From contig NZ_AP019654.1 in the NCBI RefSeq assembly GCF_009938205.1, forward strand, positions 3,004,540 to 3,068,539: 64,000 nt of DNA. Direction: 5' to 3'. This document shows, piece after piece, positions 10,405 to 20,142 of this stretch. The notes under the pieces are model-generated. The model was not told the origin of the DNA, did not search any database, and saw only the letters and a program-made list of their open reading frames with translations. The stretch's first letter is position 1; every line of letters begins with the position of its first letter. Both the position numbers and the translations under genes were made by a program. This DNA is from Vibrio panuliri. GTDB lineage: Bacteria; Pseudomonadota; Gammaproteobacteria; Enterobacterales; Vibrionaceae.

Positions 10405-10458
10405 TATAATCGTGGACGATTTTAAAAAAATCGCACGATTTGCACTGAAAAATCGTGC
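10405..10458 (+). promoter_or_regulatory. aroQ upstream region with TATAAT and competing hairpins
   Basis: TATAAT at 10405-10410 is a good -10, with a poor -35 (TTGCTG at 10380, 19-base spacing). Downstream, CGATTTT/AAAATCG at 10416-10432 can form one hairpin. GCACGATTT at 10433-10441 with AAATCGTGC at 10450-10458 can form a second (8-base loop). The ATCG-containing segments are partly interchangeable, so alternative folds are possible in the aroQ leader. No known riboswitch matches. Confidence 0.4.
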
Positions 10459-10520
10459 TGATTTATCGTATATTAGGGAACCGTCTCGTTTCACTCACGA
10501 TAAAGGAAGATAGCTACATA

Positions 10521-10970
10521 ATGTCAGCAAAATCAACAATTCTACTCCTGAATGGTCCAAACCTTAATCTTTTAGGGCTTCGCGAACCTACACATTATGG
10601 TTCACAGACCCTGGATCAAATTGTTGCAACGTTGTCGCAACAAGCGGCAGATGCCAATGTAGAACTTGAACATCTTCAATCGAATCGTGAGTATGAACTG
10701 ATCGAAACGATTCATGCTGCCTACAACCGAGTGGATTTTATCATTATCAATCCAGCTGCATTTACTCACACCAGCGTTGCGCTGCGAGATGCACTACTTG
10801 GGGTAGCCGTTCCATTTATTGAAGTACATTTGTCCAATGTGCATGCTAGAGAACCATTCCGTCACCATTCTTACCTGTCAGATAAAGCACAGGGGGTGAT
10901 TTGTGGGCTCGGTGCGCAAGGCTACGAATTTGCATTGTCGGCAGCAATCAAACACCTGCAGGCAAAGTAA
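10521..10970 (+). CDS. aroQ: 3-dehydroquinate dehydratase, type II
   Basis: A 149-residue shikimate-pathway enzyme that dehydrates 3-dehydroquinate. Family landmarks are [15 protein letters not shown] with the lid region following it, [19 protein letters not shown] and [11 protein letters not shown] with the catalytic histidine region. The ATG at 10521 is chosen over an upstream in-frame start at 10455 because the protein then begins at the conserved core and an AAAGGAAG lies about 10 bases before it. It precedes accB-accC by 59 bases on the same strand, the usual gammaproteobacterial arrangement, so the three are probably one operon. Confidence 0.95.
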   Translation: MSAKSTILLLNGPNLNLLGLREPTHYGSQTLDQIVATLSQQAADANVELEHLQSNREYELIETIHAAYNRVDFIIINPAAFTHTSVALRDALLGVAVPFIEVHLSNVHAREPFRHHSYLSDKAQGVICGLGAQGYEFALSAAIKHLQAK

Positions 10971-11029
10971 CCTAACACTCTGCAACCCGAATGGGTTGTC
11001 TTACTCACAAGATAAAAGAGAAAGCAATC

Positions 11030-11491
11030 ATGGATATCCGTAAAATTAAAAAGCTGATTGAACTAGTAGAAGAGTCTGGCATCGCTGAGCTAGAGATCTC
11101 TGAAGGTGAAGAGTCGGTACGCATTAGTCGTCACGGCGCAGTAGCACCTGTTCAAGCAGCACCAATTCAATACGCAGCAGCACCTGCACCAGTTGCGGCT
11201 CCAGCTGCGGCACCAGTAGCAGCGGCAGAAGTTGAAGCGGCTCCGGCAGCACCTGCGGGTCACCAAGTTCTTTCTCCTATGGTTGGTACTTTCTACCGCT
11301 CACCAAGTCCAGATGCGAAATCATTCGTAGAAGTGGGCCAAAGCGTAAAAGCAGGCGACACTCTATGTATCGTTGAAGCGATGAAAATGATGAACCAAAT
11401 CGAAGCGGATAAATCTGGTGTAGTCACTGCAATCCTAGTTGAAGACGGACAGCCAGTTGAGTTCGACCAGCCACTCGTTGTAATCGAATAA
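11030..11491 (+). CDS. accB: Biotin carboxyl carrier protein of acetyl-CoA carboxylase
   Basis: A 153-residue carrier that holds biotin for acetyl-CoA carboxylase, the first step of fatty acid synthesis. The N-terminus ([18 protein letters not shown]) is canonical. An Ala-Pro-rich flexible linker spans about residues 40-80, and the biotinyl domain ends with [12 protein letters not shown], whose lysine is biotinylated. The start at 11030 is preferred over 10991 because it matches the family N-terminus. accC follows after 14 bases, which implies co-translation of the two subunits. Confidence 0.97.
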   Translation: MDIRKIKKLIELVEESGIAELEISEGEESVRISRHGAVAPVQAAPIQYAAAPAPVAAPAAAPVAAAEVEAAPAAPAGHQVLSPMVGTFYRSPSPDAKSFVEVGQSVKAGDTLCIVEAMKMMNQIEADKSGVVTAILVEDGQPVEFDQPLVVIE

Positions 11492-11505
11492 TCGAGGCTG
11501 AAGCT

Positions 11506-12849
11506 ATGCTAGATAAATTAGTCATCGCGAACCGAGGTGAAATTGCACTTCGTATTCTTCGCGCATGTAAAGAGCTCGGCATCAAAACTGTAGCCGTGCA
11601 CTCAACCGCTGACCGCGATCTTAAGCACGTATTGCTTGCAGATGAGTCTATCTGTATTGGTCCAGCACGCGGCATTGATAGCTACCTAAATATTCCACGC
11701 ATCATCTCAGCTGCTGAAGTGACTGGCGCGGTAGCGATTCACCCAGGTTACGGATTCCTATCTGAAAACGCTGACTTTGCTGAACAAGTAGAGCGCAGTG
11801 GCTTTATCTTTGTTGGCCCGAAAGCGGACACAATCCGCATGATGGGTGACAAAGTGTCTGCTATCACAGCGATGAAAAAAGCTGGCGTACCATGTGTACC
11901 AGGTTCAGATGGCCCTCTTGATAATGATGATGTAAAAAACAAAGCACACGCTAAGCGTATTGGCTACCCAGTCATCATCAAAGCATCTGGTGGCGGCGGC
12001 GGTCGTGGTATGCGTGTTGTGCGCAGCGAAGCGGATTTAACTCAAGCGATTGCAATGACGCGCGCAGAAGCGAAAGCGGCATTCAACAACGATATGGTTT
12101 ACATGGAGAAATTCCTAGAAAACCCTCGTCACGTTGAAGTTCAAGTGATTGCTGATGGCCAAGGCGGTGCAATCCACCTAGGTGAACGTGACTGTTCAAT
12201 GCAGCGTCGCCACCAAAAAGTGGTTGAAGAAGCGCCAGCTCCAGGCATCACGGAAGAGATGCGTAAGTACATCGGTGAACGTTGTACTCGCGCTTGTCTT
12301 GAAATCGGTTACCGCGGCGCAGGTACGTTCGAATTCCTATACGAAAACGGCGAGTTCTACTTCATTGAGATGAACACACGTATTCAGGTAGAGCACCCAG
12401 TAACTGAAATGGTAACGGGCGTAGACCTAATTAAAGAGCAACTGCGTGTTGCGGCAGGTCAGCCACTGTCATTCACTCAAGATGACATCAAGATCCGTGG
12501 CCATGCGATTGAATGTCGTATTAACGCAGAAGATCCTGAGCGCTTCCTACCTTCTCCAGGTAAAATCGAACGCTTCCATGCGCCAGGCGGCATGGGTGTT
12601 CGTTGGGAATCGCACATCTACTCAGGCTACACTGTGCCACCTCACTACGATTCAATGATCGGCAAATTGATCACTTTTGGTGAAAACCGTGACGTAGCGA
12701 TTGCCCGTATGAAGAACGCACTAGGTGAGATGATCGTTGAAGGCATCAAAACCAACGTTCCACTGCAAGTAGCGATTATGAATGATGAGAACTTCCAACA
12801 CGGTGGTGCAAACATTCACTACCTCGAGAAGAAGCTTGGTCTGCAATAA
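11506..12849 (+). CDS. accC: Biotin carboxylase subunit of acetyl-CoA carboxylase
   Basis: A 447-residue ATP-grasp enzyme that carboxylates biotin on AccB using bicarbonate and ATP. Visible signatures are [20 protein letters not shown] at the N-terminus, [15 protein letters not shown], the glycine-rich [13 protein letters not shown] loop and [20 protein letters not shown], the metal and bicarbonate site. Length is normal for the family. A terminator follows, closing the aroQ-accB-accC unit. Confidence 0.98.
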   Translation: MLDKLVIANRGEIALRILRACKELGIKTVAVHSTADRDLKHVLLADESICIGPARGIDSYLNIPRIISAAEVTGAVAIHPGYGFLSENADFAEQVERSGFIFVGPKADTIRMMGDKVSAITAMKKAGVPCVPGSDGPLDNDDVKNKAHAKRIGYPVIIKASGGGGGRGMRVVRSEADLTQAIAMTRAEAKAAFNNDMVYMEKFLENPRHVEVQVIADGQGGAIHLGERDCSMQRRHQKVVEEAPAPGITEEMRKYIGERCTRACLEIGYRGAGTFEFLYENGEFYFIEMNTRIQVEHPVTEMVTGVDLIKEQLRVAAGQPLSFTQDDIKIRGHAIECRINAEDPERFLPSPGKIERFHAPGGMGVRWESHIYSGYTVPPHYDSMIGKLITFGENRDVAIARMKNALGEMIVEGIKTNVPLQVAIMNDENFQHGGANIHYLEKKLGLQ

Positions 12850-12870
12850 TTCTCTTGCTTAATCGAGTTA

Positions 12871-12896
12871 AATGCCCACCTTACGTGGGCATTTTT
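12871..12896 (+). terminator. accC operon terminator
   Basis: AATGCCCAC and GTGGGCATT flank a CTTAC-like loop and are followed by TTTTT, 22 bases after the accC stop. Confidence 0.85.
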
Positions 12897-12957
12897 GCTT
12901 CTGGCTGCTACACTCTGCGCCACTAATCTGATTCAACCACGTTAAGAGCACATACTC

Positions 12958-13845
12958 ATGCCTTGGATTCAAATCAAACTCAACGCGACCAATGAAAACG
13001 CTGAAATGATCGGCGATATGCTAATGGAAGAGACTGGCGCACTATCAGTGACCTTTTTAGACGCACAAGACACGCCGGTATTTGAGCCTCTACCAGGTGA
13101 AACTCGCTTGTGGGGTGATACCGACATCCTAGCTCTGTATGATGCTGAGGCAGACACTCAGTTTGTGCTGAGCCAAATCAAAGCGAGCAACATGCTTGCA
13201 GAAGGTTTCGCTTACAAAGTGGAGCAACTAGAAGACAAAGACTGGGAACGCGAATGGATGGATAACTTCCACCCAATGAAGTTTGGTGAGCGTCTATGGA
13301 TCTGCCCAAGCTGGCGTGAAATCCCAGAGCCGGATGCTGTGAATGTCATGCTAGATCCTGGTCTTGCTTTTGGTACGGGTACTCACCCTACAACAGCACT
13401 ATGTCTTGAATGGCTAGAAGGTCTAGATCTACAAGGCAAAACAGTTATCGACTTCGGTTGTGGCTCAGGCATTCTCGCGATCGCCGCGATCAAACTCGGT
13501 GCTGAAAAAGTTATTGGTATCGACATTGATCCTCAAGCTCTACTTGCATCAAAAGACAACGCTGAGCGCAATGGCGTCGCAGAACAACTCGAAGTATTCC
13601 TTCCTCAAGATCAACCAGAAGGCCTGATCGCTGACGTGGTAGTGGCCAATATTCTTGCAGGTCCACTACGTGATTTAGCACCCATCATTAAGGGGCTAGT
13701 TAAGCCTAATGGTGTACTCGCAATGTCGGGTGTATTAGACACTCAAGCAGAAGATGTAGCGAATCATTATCGTGACGAGCTTCACATTGAGCCAATTAAA
13801 GAGCAAAGTGAGTGGTGTCGCATCTCGGGTCGCAAGCAAGGCTAG
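12958..13845 (+). CDS. prmA: Ribosomal protein L11 methyltransferase
   Basis: A 295-residue SAM-dependent enzyme that trimethylates ribosomal protein L11. The N-terminal L11-binding region begins [20 protein letters not shown]. The methyltransferase domain has [23 protein letters not shown] motif I as [18 protein letters not shown], the acidic [10 protein letters not shown] and the NILAGPL motif. It stands alone between the acc terminator and the dusB-fis promoter, as in many gammaproteobacteria. Confidence 0.96.
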   Translation: MPWIQIKLNATNENAEMIGDMLMEETGALSVTFLDAQDTPVFEPLPGETRLWGDTDILALYDAEADTQFVLSQIKASNMLAEGFAYKVEQLEDKDWEREWMDNFHPMKFGERLWICPSWREIPEPDAVNVMLDPGLAFGTGTHPTTALCLEWLEGLDLQGKTVIDFGCGSGILAIAAIKLGAEKVIGIDIDPQALLASKDNAERNGVAEQLEVFLPQDQPEGLIADVVVANILAGPLRDLAPIIKGLVKPNGVLAMSGVLDTQAEDVANHYRDELHIEPIKEQSEWCRISGRKQG

Positions 13846-13920
13846 ATAAGGTTTTTACGCATAATAGTTTGAAATTTATACAAATTAACAAAACAATTTG
13901 TAAATGCTCAAATATTAGTC

Positions 13921-13957
13921 TTTTCACGCAGTAAAAAAATGCGTAAAATGCGCGCCC
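13921..13957 (+). promoter_or_regulatory. dusB-fis promoter with GC-rich discriminator
   Basis: TTTTCA at 13921-13926 and TAAAAT at 13944-13949 are spaced by 17 bases. They are followed at once by GCGCGCCC, a GC-rich discriminator. That is the hallmark of growth-rate- and ppGpp-controlled promoters such as E. coli fis (established knowledge). The start point itself is inferred. Confidence 0.6.
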
Positions 13958-13984
13958 TTGCTGGTACAGAACTGTGATGATGTT

Positions 13985-14953
13985 TTGAAAATAGGTAATT
14001 ATCAACTCAAGAACAAATTAATCGTCGCCCCAATGGCGGGTGTAACGGATAGACCGTTTCGTGAGTTGTGTCTTCGTTATGGTGCGGGAATGGCTGTCAG
14101 TGAAATGATGTCGTCAAACCCAAGACTGTGGAAGACTGCGAAATCAAAGCAACGAATGGTACACGAAGGCGAATCGGGCATTCGCTCGGTACAAATCGCA
14201 GGCGCTGATCCCCAGCTGATGGCTGAAGCCGCTCAGTTTAGTGTTGAAAACGGTGCGCAAATCATCGACATCAACATGGGCTGCCCAGCCAAAAAAGTGA
14301 ATAAGAAGCTAGCCGGCTCTGCCTTACTACAGTATCCAGATATCATCGAAGATATTTTGAAAACCGTGGTCAATGCAGTGGATGTTCCTGTGACATTGAA
14401 AACCCGTACTGGCTGGGATCCAGAAAATAAAAACTGTATCCATATCGCTAAATTAGCCGAAGACTGCGGCATACAGGCTTTTGCCCTTCATGGGCGAACC
14501 AAAGCATGTATGTACAAAGGTGAGGCCGAATACGACAGCATCAAGGCGGTAAAACAAGCCATCTCTATCCCGGTTATCGCTAACGGTGATATCGATAGCC
14601 CAGAGAAGGCAAAATTTGTACTGGATTATACCGGTGCAGACGCACTGATGATTGGACGCCCTGCCCAAGGTCGTCCTTGGATTTTTCAGGAAATCCAGCA
14701 CTATTTGGAAAACGGCACCGTTATGCCCGAGCTTCCAACTGAGGAAGTAAAAGGCATTATGCTTGGTCATGTGAATGCTCTGCATGAATTTTATGGAGAG
14801 TACTTAGGCCCTCGCATTGCGCGTAAGCATGTGGGTTGGTACCTAAAAGAACATGAGCAAGCGAACGAGTTTCGCCGTACCTTCAACGCCATCGATATTG
14901 CTGCAGAGCAACTTGAAGCGTTAGAAGGTTATTTTGATAACGTTGCACCATAA
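13985..14953 (+). CDS. dusB: tRNA-dihydrouridine synthase B
   Basis: A 322-residue flavoenzyme that reduces uridine in tRNA. Motifs are [20 protein letters not shown] at the N-terminus, [20 protein letters not shown] with the catalytic cysteine, RTGW and FALHGRTK, and the FMN-binding [19 protein letters not shown]. No ATG lies near the expected N-terminus. A TTG at 13985 gives a protein starting with LKIGNYQL (read as Met), equal to the E. coli start; another TTG at 13958 is possible but less likely. No clear Shine-Dalgarno precedes either. fis follows after 23 bases. In E. coli the dusB region promotes fis translation (established), so weak initiation here may be part of fis control. Confidence 0.93.
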   Translation: MKIGNYQLKNKLIVAPMAGVTDRPFRELCLRYGAGMAVSEMMSSNPRLWKTAKSKQRMVHEGESGIRSVQIAGADPQLMAEAAQFSVENGAQIIDINMGCPAKKVNKKLAGSALLQYPDIIEDILKTVVNAVDVPVTLKTRTGWDPENKNCIHIAKLAEDCGIQAFALHGRTKACMYKGEAEYDSIKAVKQAISIPVIANGDIDSPEKAKFVLDYTGADALMIGRPAQGRPWIFQEIQHYLENGTVMPELPTEEVKGIMLGHVNALHEFYGEYLGPRIARKHVGWYLKEHEQANEFRRTFNAIDIAAEQLEALEGYFDNVAP

Positions 14954-14976
14954 TTACGAGAAGAGCTAGACCGAAT

Positions 14977-15273
14977 ATGTTCGAACAAAATCTAACTTCA
15001 GAAGCATTAACAGTAACTACAGTAACTTCACAAGATCAAATCACGCAAAAGCCACTACGTGATTCTGTTAAAGCGTCTCTTAAAAACTATCTTGCTCAAT
15101 TAAACGGTCAAGAAGTTACAGAACTATACGAATTAGTTCTAGCTGAAGTAGAACAGCCACTACTAGACACCATCATGCAGTACACTCGCGGTAACCAAAC
15201 TCGCGCAGCAACTATGATGGGCATCAACCGCGGTACTCTTCGTAAGAAACTGAAAAAATACGGCATGAACTAA
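14977..15273 (+). CDS. fis: DNA-binding protein Fis
   Basis: A 98-residue nucleoid protein that bends DNA and activates rRNA promoters. The C-terminal helix-turn-helix is nearly invariant: [20 protein letters not shown] followed by [10 protein letters not shown]. Its length matches E. coli Fis. It is the second gene of dusB-fis and ends at a strong terminator. The two rRNA operons in this window are natural targets: the upstream P1 has an A/T-rich stretch with Fis-like sites. Confidence 0.98.
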   Translation: MFEQNLTSEALTVTTVTSQDQITQKPLRDSVKASLKNYLAQLNGQEVTELYELVLAEVEQPLLDTIMQYTRGNQTRAATMMGINRGTLRKKLKKYGMN

Positions 15274-15298
15274 TTCACTTTGGTTCATCATTAATTGG

Positions 15299-15330
15299 AA
15301 GGCCATGTTAGCAATAGCATGGCCTTTTTC
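15299..15330 (+). terminator. fis terminator
   Basis: AAGGCCATG and CATGGCCTT form a stem around a 10-base loop, followed by TTTTTC, 26 bases after fis. The remaining gap to adhP (to 15579) shows no gene. It is A/T-rich with GGAG before the adhP ATG. Confidence 0.85.
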
Positions 15331-15579
15331 TTTGCCTTCTTCCCCATTCTTATCATCCTGAGACCTTTACCTTGGTCACTTGTGGCACGTCTTTTATTTC
15401 ATTTGAAGCACATATTTCTCACCGTTACGTGATTAAACGCTCGGTCATAAATATGCCTGCTTAATTCGAATTGAATAATTCTCATTTGTACTCAAAGCTT
15501 CTTGTAAATCGCACAAAGGTTTGTCAACTCGAGCAATCAGGATCGATTGTCGGTTAATTAAAACAAACGGAGAATAACA

Positions 15580-16599
15580 ATGATGAAAGCTGCAGTAGTT
15601 AGTGAATTCAAAGGACCTCTGGTCATCAAAGACATCCCACTACCCAACGTGAAACCGCGTGATGTGCTCGTTAAAATCCACGCTTGTGGGGTATGCCATA
15701 CCGATTTGCATGCCTGTCACGGAGATTGGCCTGTTAAACCCAAAATGCCATTAGTCCCTGGCCACGAAGGTGTGGGGGAAATTGTCGAAGTCGGTAGTGA
15801 GATTCACCACCTAAAGGTCGGCGACCGTGTGGGTATTCCATGGCTATACAGCGCATGTGGACACTGTGATTACTGTTTAGATGGGCAAGAGACCCTTTGC
15901 CTAGACCAACACAATGCGGGCTATTCCGTCGATGGAGGCTACGCTGAGTATTGTCTTGCCAATGGTGAATACGCAATCAAAATTCCAGACGGGCTCAGCT
16001 ATGTCGATGCTGCGCCTCTCTTCTGTGCCGGAGTCACCACCTACAAAGCTCTTAAAGTCACTGGTGTAAAACCGGGTCAATGGGTCGCCGCTATAGGAGC
16101 CGGTGGTCTTGGGCATTTAGCCATTCAGTATGCAGTCGCAATGGGGATGAATGTTATCGCCGTAGATACTGGGGAAGAGAAAATGGCATTAGCCAAAGAA
16201 TTAGGGGCGCAACACTGCATTGATTTTATGCAAGAGAGCCCTTCTGAACGAATTCGCCAAATTACTAACGGTGGCGTACACGGGGTGGTTTGTACCGCGG
16301 TTTCACAACCCGCCTTTAAAGAAGCCTACGCTTCCGTTCGTCGAGGCGGCGCTTGTGTGCTTGTCGGTCTGCCTCCAGAAGATATGCCAATCCCTATTTT
16401 CGATACTGTACTCAATGGGGTTAAGGTTATAGGTTCGATCGTCGGTACTCGAAAAGACTTGCAAGAGTGTCTCCAGTTTGCTGCCGAGGGCAAAGTAAAA
16501 GCAATTACTCAAGTTAAGCAGTTAGAAGACATCAATGAGATCTTCGCCGATATGGAAAAAGGTGAGATTACAGGTCGCATCGTGATGGACCTCAGCTAA
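15580..16599 (+). CDS. adhP: Zinc-dependent alcohol dehydrogenase, AdhP-like
   Basis: A 339-residue cytoplasmic enzyme that interconverts ethanol or other primary alcohols and aldehydes with NAD. Catalytic zinc ligands are in [10 protein letters not shown] and [12 protein letters not shown]. The structural zinc site has four cysteines in [15 protein letters not shown]. The NAD-binding fold shows [13 protein letters not shown]. Length and motifs match E. coli AdhP. It is a single gene with GGAG before the ATG and its own terminator. Two ATG codons stand side by side at the start; either could initiate. Confidence 0.92.
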   Translation: MMKAAVVSEFKGPLVIKDIPLPNVKPRDVLVKIHACGVCHTDLHACHGDWPVKPKMPLVPGHEGVGEIVEVGSEIHHLKVGDRVGIPWLYSACGHCDYCLDGQETLCLDQHNAGYSVDGGYAEYCLANGEYAIKIPDGLSYVDAAPLFCAGVTTYKALKVTGVKPGQWVAAIGAGGLGHLAIQYAVAMGMNVIAVDTGEEKMALAKELGAQHCIDFMQESPSERIRQITNGGVHGVVCTAVSQPAFKEAYASVRRGGACVLVGLPPEDMPIPIFDTVLNGVKVIGSIVGTRKDLQECLQFAAEGKVKAITQVKQLEDINEIFADMEKGEITGRIVMDLS

Positions 16600-16608
16600 C
16601 TCGATCTC

Positions 16609-16640
16609 AAGGCAAACGGTTAATCACTGTTTGCCTTTTG
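16609..16640 (+). terminator. adhP terminator
   Basis: AAGGCAAAC pairs with GTTTGCCTT around an 11-base loop, followed by TT and G, directly after adhP. Confidence 0.75.
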
Positions 16641-16773
16641 ATAGTAAAAAATGTCGTTTGTCGATTAAATTCTTTTAATATTAATTAGTTGTTATGTGAT
16701 TAACATAAAGGGTCAGAGCACAAAAATAGGTTAAAATCCTTGTTTCCGTTTTTAAAACTCGATAAGGAAGCAC

Positions 16774-17748
16774 ATGATAGAACGCCGAGAAGAATGGCTT
16801 GAGCTCATTCTCAACTCTTTGCCTGATCATGTCTTTATATTAGATAAAAACGGATACTACGTAGATAGCTATGGTGGCAACTACTACTCTGAATGCTTTA
16901 ATGCGAAAAGCTATGTGGGTCTGCAACTCGAAGAGGTCATTTCTGCCTCTAAAGCTGCTGAACTCCAAGCGCACATTGATCAAGTGATCACGACAAAGCA
17001 AACCCTTGTGGTTCGATACAGCCTCGCCAAACAAGAACACTTATTGCTTACCATGGAAGAACTGCAAAATAGTGGGCTTCCTGATGAAAGTTGGTTCGAA
17101 GCCATCATTACCTACTTAGCGCCAACGCTCGAACACCCCGAGCAAGTTATGTGGTCAGTACGCAACGTGACTCAAACTCATCTGCTGGAAAAACAACTCA
17201 AGAAGCTGTCTGAGACCGATGAGCTAACCGGAGTACTAAACCGACGAGCTTTTCTACTCGAACTTGAGCGAACTTTAGAGCAAAGCAACAGCTCAGTTTG
17301 TCTAATGATAGATATCGACCACTTTAAGCAAATCAACGATATGATTGGTCATTTATCGGGTGACGAAGTGATTAAGCATGTAGCACAAGTGTGCCAAGCC
17401 CAAATACGCAGTAGCGATTACATTGGTCGTCTTGGAGGTGAAGAGTTTGGCGTTATCTTAAGCAATACCAACGCAATCCAAGCTTTTGATGTGGCTGAGC
17501 GTATACGCTTGTCAGTCAACTCAACAGCCTGCTCGGTTGATGGACATGAAATTTATCCAACTGTCAGTATCGGTGTTGCAGAGTATGATAGCGAAGTCAG
17601 TTCAGCCAAGTCGCTGCTCATCAATGCCGATAAAGCGATGTATTACTCCAAACGAACGGGACGAGACCAAGTCACGCTTTATCATGATGGACTACCGGAT
17701 CTGAAAATTTCCGCTTCAGCAAAAACTCGAATCTTAAAAGTCTCGTAG
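16774..17748 (+). CDS. PAS-GGDEF diguanylate cyclase
   Basis: A 324-residue soluble enzyme predicted to make cyclic di-GMP. Residues about 1-140 form a PAS-like sensor (LILNSLPDHVFILDKNGYYV). A short linker leads to a GGDEF domain (DELTGVLNRRAF near 150) with active-site motif GGEEF, a functional variant. RSSD lies five residues upstream of GGEEF, which is the position of the inhibitory I-site, so product inhibition is likely. There is no membrane segment. It is a single gene with AAGGAAG before the ATG, convergent with zntR. The signal sensed by the PAS domain is unknown. Confidence 0.92.
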   Translation: MIERREEWLELILNSLPDHVFILDKNGYYVDSYGGNYYSECFNAKSYVGLQLEEVISASKAAELQAHIDQVITTKQTLVVRYSLAKQEHLLLTMEELQNSGLPDESWFEAIITYLAPTLEHPEQVMWSVRNVTQTHLLEKQLKKLSETDELTGVLNRRAFLLELERTLEQSNSSVCLMIDIDHFKQINDMIGHLSGDEVIKHVAQVCQAQIRSSDYIGRLGGEEFGVILSNTNAIQAFDVAERIRLSVNSTACSVDGHEIYPTVSIGVAEYDSEVSSAKSLLINADKAMYYSKRTGRDQVTLYHDGLPDLKISASAKTRILKVS

Positions 17749-17765
17749 CCACCAGCAATGCAATC

Positions 17766-18200
17766 TTAGTGATGGTGACAGCAACTGTCATTGGAGTCGT
17801 CACTCGCAAGAGCCCCCAAAATGGAACAATGACTTGCGTTGTCTTCCACATCGCCGCAGCAAGCATCATTTATTTTCTTCAGTGCGGTGCGAATTCGCGT
17901 GAGCTCTTCAATTTTGTCATCAATCACTCGCAGCTTAGCCGTGGTGATCGCTTTGACTTCAGCACAACTGTGTTCCGTCGCTTCTAACTTGATCTCCAAT
18001 AGCTCTTTGATCTCTTCTAAGCTCAAGCCCAACTCTTTCGCTTTTAGAATAAACGCCACTTGTTTTTGGTTCTTTTCACCATACAGACGATAACCAGACT
18101 CACTGCGTCCTGCTGGTTTAATCAAACCATTTTTCTCATAAAATCTCAGCGTATCGGCCGTCACACCACAACGCTTCGCTAGTTCACCGATCTGAAACAT
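17766..18200 (-). CDS. zntR: MerR-family regulator, ZntR-like (Zn/Cd/Pb)
   Basis: A 144-residue MerR regulator. The N-terminal winged helix (MFQIGELAKRCGVTADTLRF) is typical. A dimerisation helix follows, then a metal loop with HSCAEV and NDACCGDVEDNASHCSIL, the arrangement of ZntR cysteines and histidine, and the tail ends CCHHH. The E. coli homologue activates zntA, a zinc exporter gene. No zntA gene is in the window. An inverted repeat at 18222-18241 precedes the gene and may be autoregulatory. CadR- or PbrR-like metal preference cannot be excluded. Confidence 0.88.
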   Translation of the reverse strand: MFQIGELAKRCGVTADTLRFYEKNGLIKPAGRSESGYRLYGEKNQKQVAFILKAKELGLSLEEIKELLEIKLEATEHSCAEVKAITTAKLRVIDDKIEELTRIRTALKKINDACCGDVEDNASHCSILGALASDDSNDSCCHHH

Positions 18201-18221
18201 AGTTTTTCCTTTTAACCGTTT

Positions 18222-18241
18222 CTTTACTTATCAAGGTAAAG
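18222..18241. promoter_or_regulatory. Inverted repeat upstream of zntR
   Basis: CTTTAC at 18222-18227 and GTAAAG at 18236-18241 form a dyad with an 8-base centre, 22 bases before zntR. MerR-family operators are dyads of this kind, but the match to a known ZntR site is weak. Confidence 0.3.
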
Positions 18242-18269
18242 ATGACGAAGATTACAATTATTTTTGCGA

Positions 18270-18285
18270 TGCCAAACGATTGCGC
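18270..18285. promoter_or_regulatory. Candidate PurR operator upstream of purH
   Basis: TGCCAAACGATTGCGC matches 11 of 16 positions of the PurR consensus ACGCAAACGTTTGCGT, including the central CAAACG. It lies about 180 bases before purH, whose E. coli counterpart is PurR-repressed. A second, weaker CAAACG element is at about 18338. Confidence 0.5.
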
Positions 18286-18463
18286 GAGCTTTTTTGTAAT
18301 AAATTAGTTAGAATGTGCGCCATCAAATTCAGAGCGTGCCAAACGCTCCTTGAAATAGCAAAAGGTCTTTACCAAAACTGGCCAATATTCTACCCCAAGG
18401 GCTAGAAACAAGTTCATTTTTGGCAAGCATCTTTTAATTCGTGAATTTGAGGAAAATGGAAGC

Positions 18464-20056
18464 ATGAATAACGCTCGTCCTATTCGCCGCGCGCTTATCA
18501 GCGTATCAGACAAAACAGGTATTGTTGAGTTTGCTCAAGCTCTAACCGAGCGTGGTGTCGACATTCTATCGACTGGTGGTACTGCTCGTTTGCTAGCAGA
18601 GCAAGGTATCGCAGTAACTGAAGTATCGGATTACACTGGTTTCCCAGAAATGATGGACGGTCGCGTAAAGACCTTACATCCAAAAGTTCACGGTGGCGTA
18701 CTAGGTCGTCGCGGTCAAGATGATGACGTAATGGAAAAACACGGCATCAACCCTATCGATATGGTTGTCGTCAACCTTTACCCATTTGCTGAAACTGTCG
18801 CCAAAGAAGGCTGTACCCTTGCTGATGCTGTTGAGAACATCGATATCGGTGGTCCAACGATGGTACGTTCTGCCGCAAAAAACCACAAAGATGTAACGAT
18901 CGTGGTCAACGCTAAAGACTACACTCGCGTCATTAATGAAATGGACGCGAATGAAAAGTCGCTAACCCTAGAAACCCGCTTCGATTTAGCAATTGCCGCA
19001 TTTGAACATACCGCAGCGTATGACGGCATGATTGCAAACTACTTCGGCACTATGGTTCCATCATACGGTGAGAACAAAGAAGGTGACGAAGAGAGCAAGT
19101 TCCCACGCACTTTCAACCAACAGTTCATCAAAAAGCAAGATATGCGCTATGGCGAGAACAGCCACCAAGATGCCGCTTTTTATGTTGAAGATAATCCACA
19201 AGAAGCTTCGGTTGCTACTGCTCGTCAAATTCAAGGTAAGGCGCTGTCATACAACAATATCGCGGATACCGATGCTGCGCTTGAGTGCGTTAAAGAGTTC
19301 CACGAGCCAGCATGTGTAATTGTAAAGCACGCGAATCCATGTGGCGTAGCACTGGGCAAAGATATTCTTGAAGCTTACAACCGCGCTTACCAGACCGATC
19401 CAACTTCTGCTTTTGGCGGCATCATCGCATTCAACCAGCAACTTGATGCTGCAACAGCAGCCGCTATCGTTGAGCGCCAATTCGTGGAAGTCATCATCGC
19501 CCCGTCAGTTTCGGCTGAGGCGATTGAGATTGTAGCAGCAAAGAAAAACGTACGTTTACTTGAGTGCGGTGAGTGGACAACGAAAACCACAGGTTTCGAT
19601 GTTAAGCGCGTGAATGGTGGCTTATTAGTACAAGATCGCGATCAAGGCATGGTAACGCTAGATGACCTGAAAGTCGTTTCTAAACGCCAGCCAACAGAAG
19701 AAGAGCTAAAAGATGCACTGTTCTGCTGGAAAGTCGCGAAATTCGTTAAATCAAACGCGATTGTTTACGCCAAAGGCGATATGACTATCGGTGTTGGAGC
19801 GGGCCAAATGAGCCGTGTTTATTCAGCAAAAATCGCCGGTATTAAAGCTGCAGATGAAGGCTTAGAGGTTGCAGGAAGCGTTATGGCTTCTGATGCCTTC
19901 TTCCCATTCCGTGATGGTATTGACGCGGCAGCGGAAGCTGGTATCAAGTGTGTTATCCAACCTGGCGGCTCAATGCGAGATGACGAAGTTATCGCTGCTG
20001 CAGATGAGCATGGCATGGCGATGATCTTTACCGGAATGCGTCACTTCCGCCACTAA
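18464..20056 (+). CDS. purH: Bifunctional AICAR transformylase / IMP cyclohydrolase
   Basis: A 530-residue enzyme of the last two steps of IMP synthesis. Residues about 1-150 are the MGS-like cyclohydrolase domain ([43 protein letters not shown]). The rest is the AICAR transformylase domain ([13 protein letters not shown] [42 protein letters not shown]). Its end, [11 protein letters not shown]...FTGMRHFRH, is canonical. purD follows after 86 bases on the same strand, as in E. coli, probably as one operon under the PurR-like box. Confidence 0.98.
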   Translation: MNNARPIRRALISVSDKTGIVEFAQALTERGVDILSTGGTARLLAEQGIAVTEVSDYTGFPEMMDGRVKTLHPKVHGGVLGRRGQDDDVMEKHGINPIDMVVVNLYPFAETVAKEGCTLADAVENIDIGGPTMVRSAAKNHKDVTIVVNAKDYTRVINEMDANEKSLTLETRFDLAIAAFEHTAAYDGMIANYFGTMVPSYGENKEGDEESKFPRTFNQQFIKKQDMRYGENSHQDAAFYVEDNPQEASVATARQIQGKALSYNNIADTDAALECVKEFHEPACVIVKHANPCGVALGKDILEAYNRAYQTDPTSAFGGIIAFNQQLDAATAAAIVERQFVEVIIAPSVSAEAIEIVAAKKNVRLLECGEWTTKTTGFDVKRVNGGLLVQDRDQGMVTLDDLKVVSKRQPTEEELKDALFCWKVAKFVKSNAIVYAKGDMTIGVGAGQMSRVYSAKIAGIKAADEGLEVAGSVMASDAFFPFRDGIDAAAEAGIKCVIQPGGSMRDDEVIAAADEHGMAMIFTGMRHFRH

Positions 20057-20142
20057 TTCTCTCTTCGGATATGGTGCCATCAATGGTGAACGGCACCCTT
20101 TACGTCGAGAAAACAAAATTCTGAAATGAGGGAAATTTCAAT

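Noticed and set aside
14977..15273. Possibility that the short fis frame is a transposon regulator
   Set aside because: Length, sequence and the dusB-fis arrangement identify the ordinary Fis protein.
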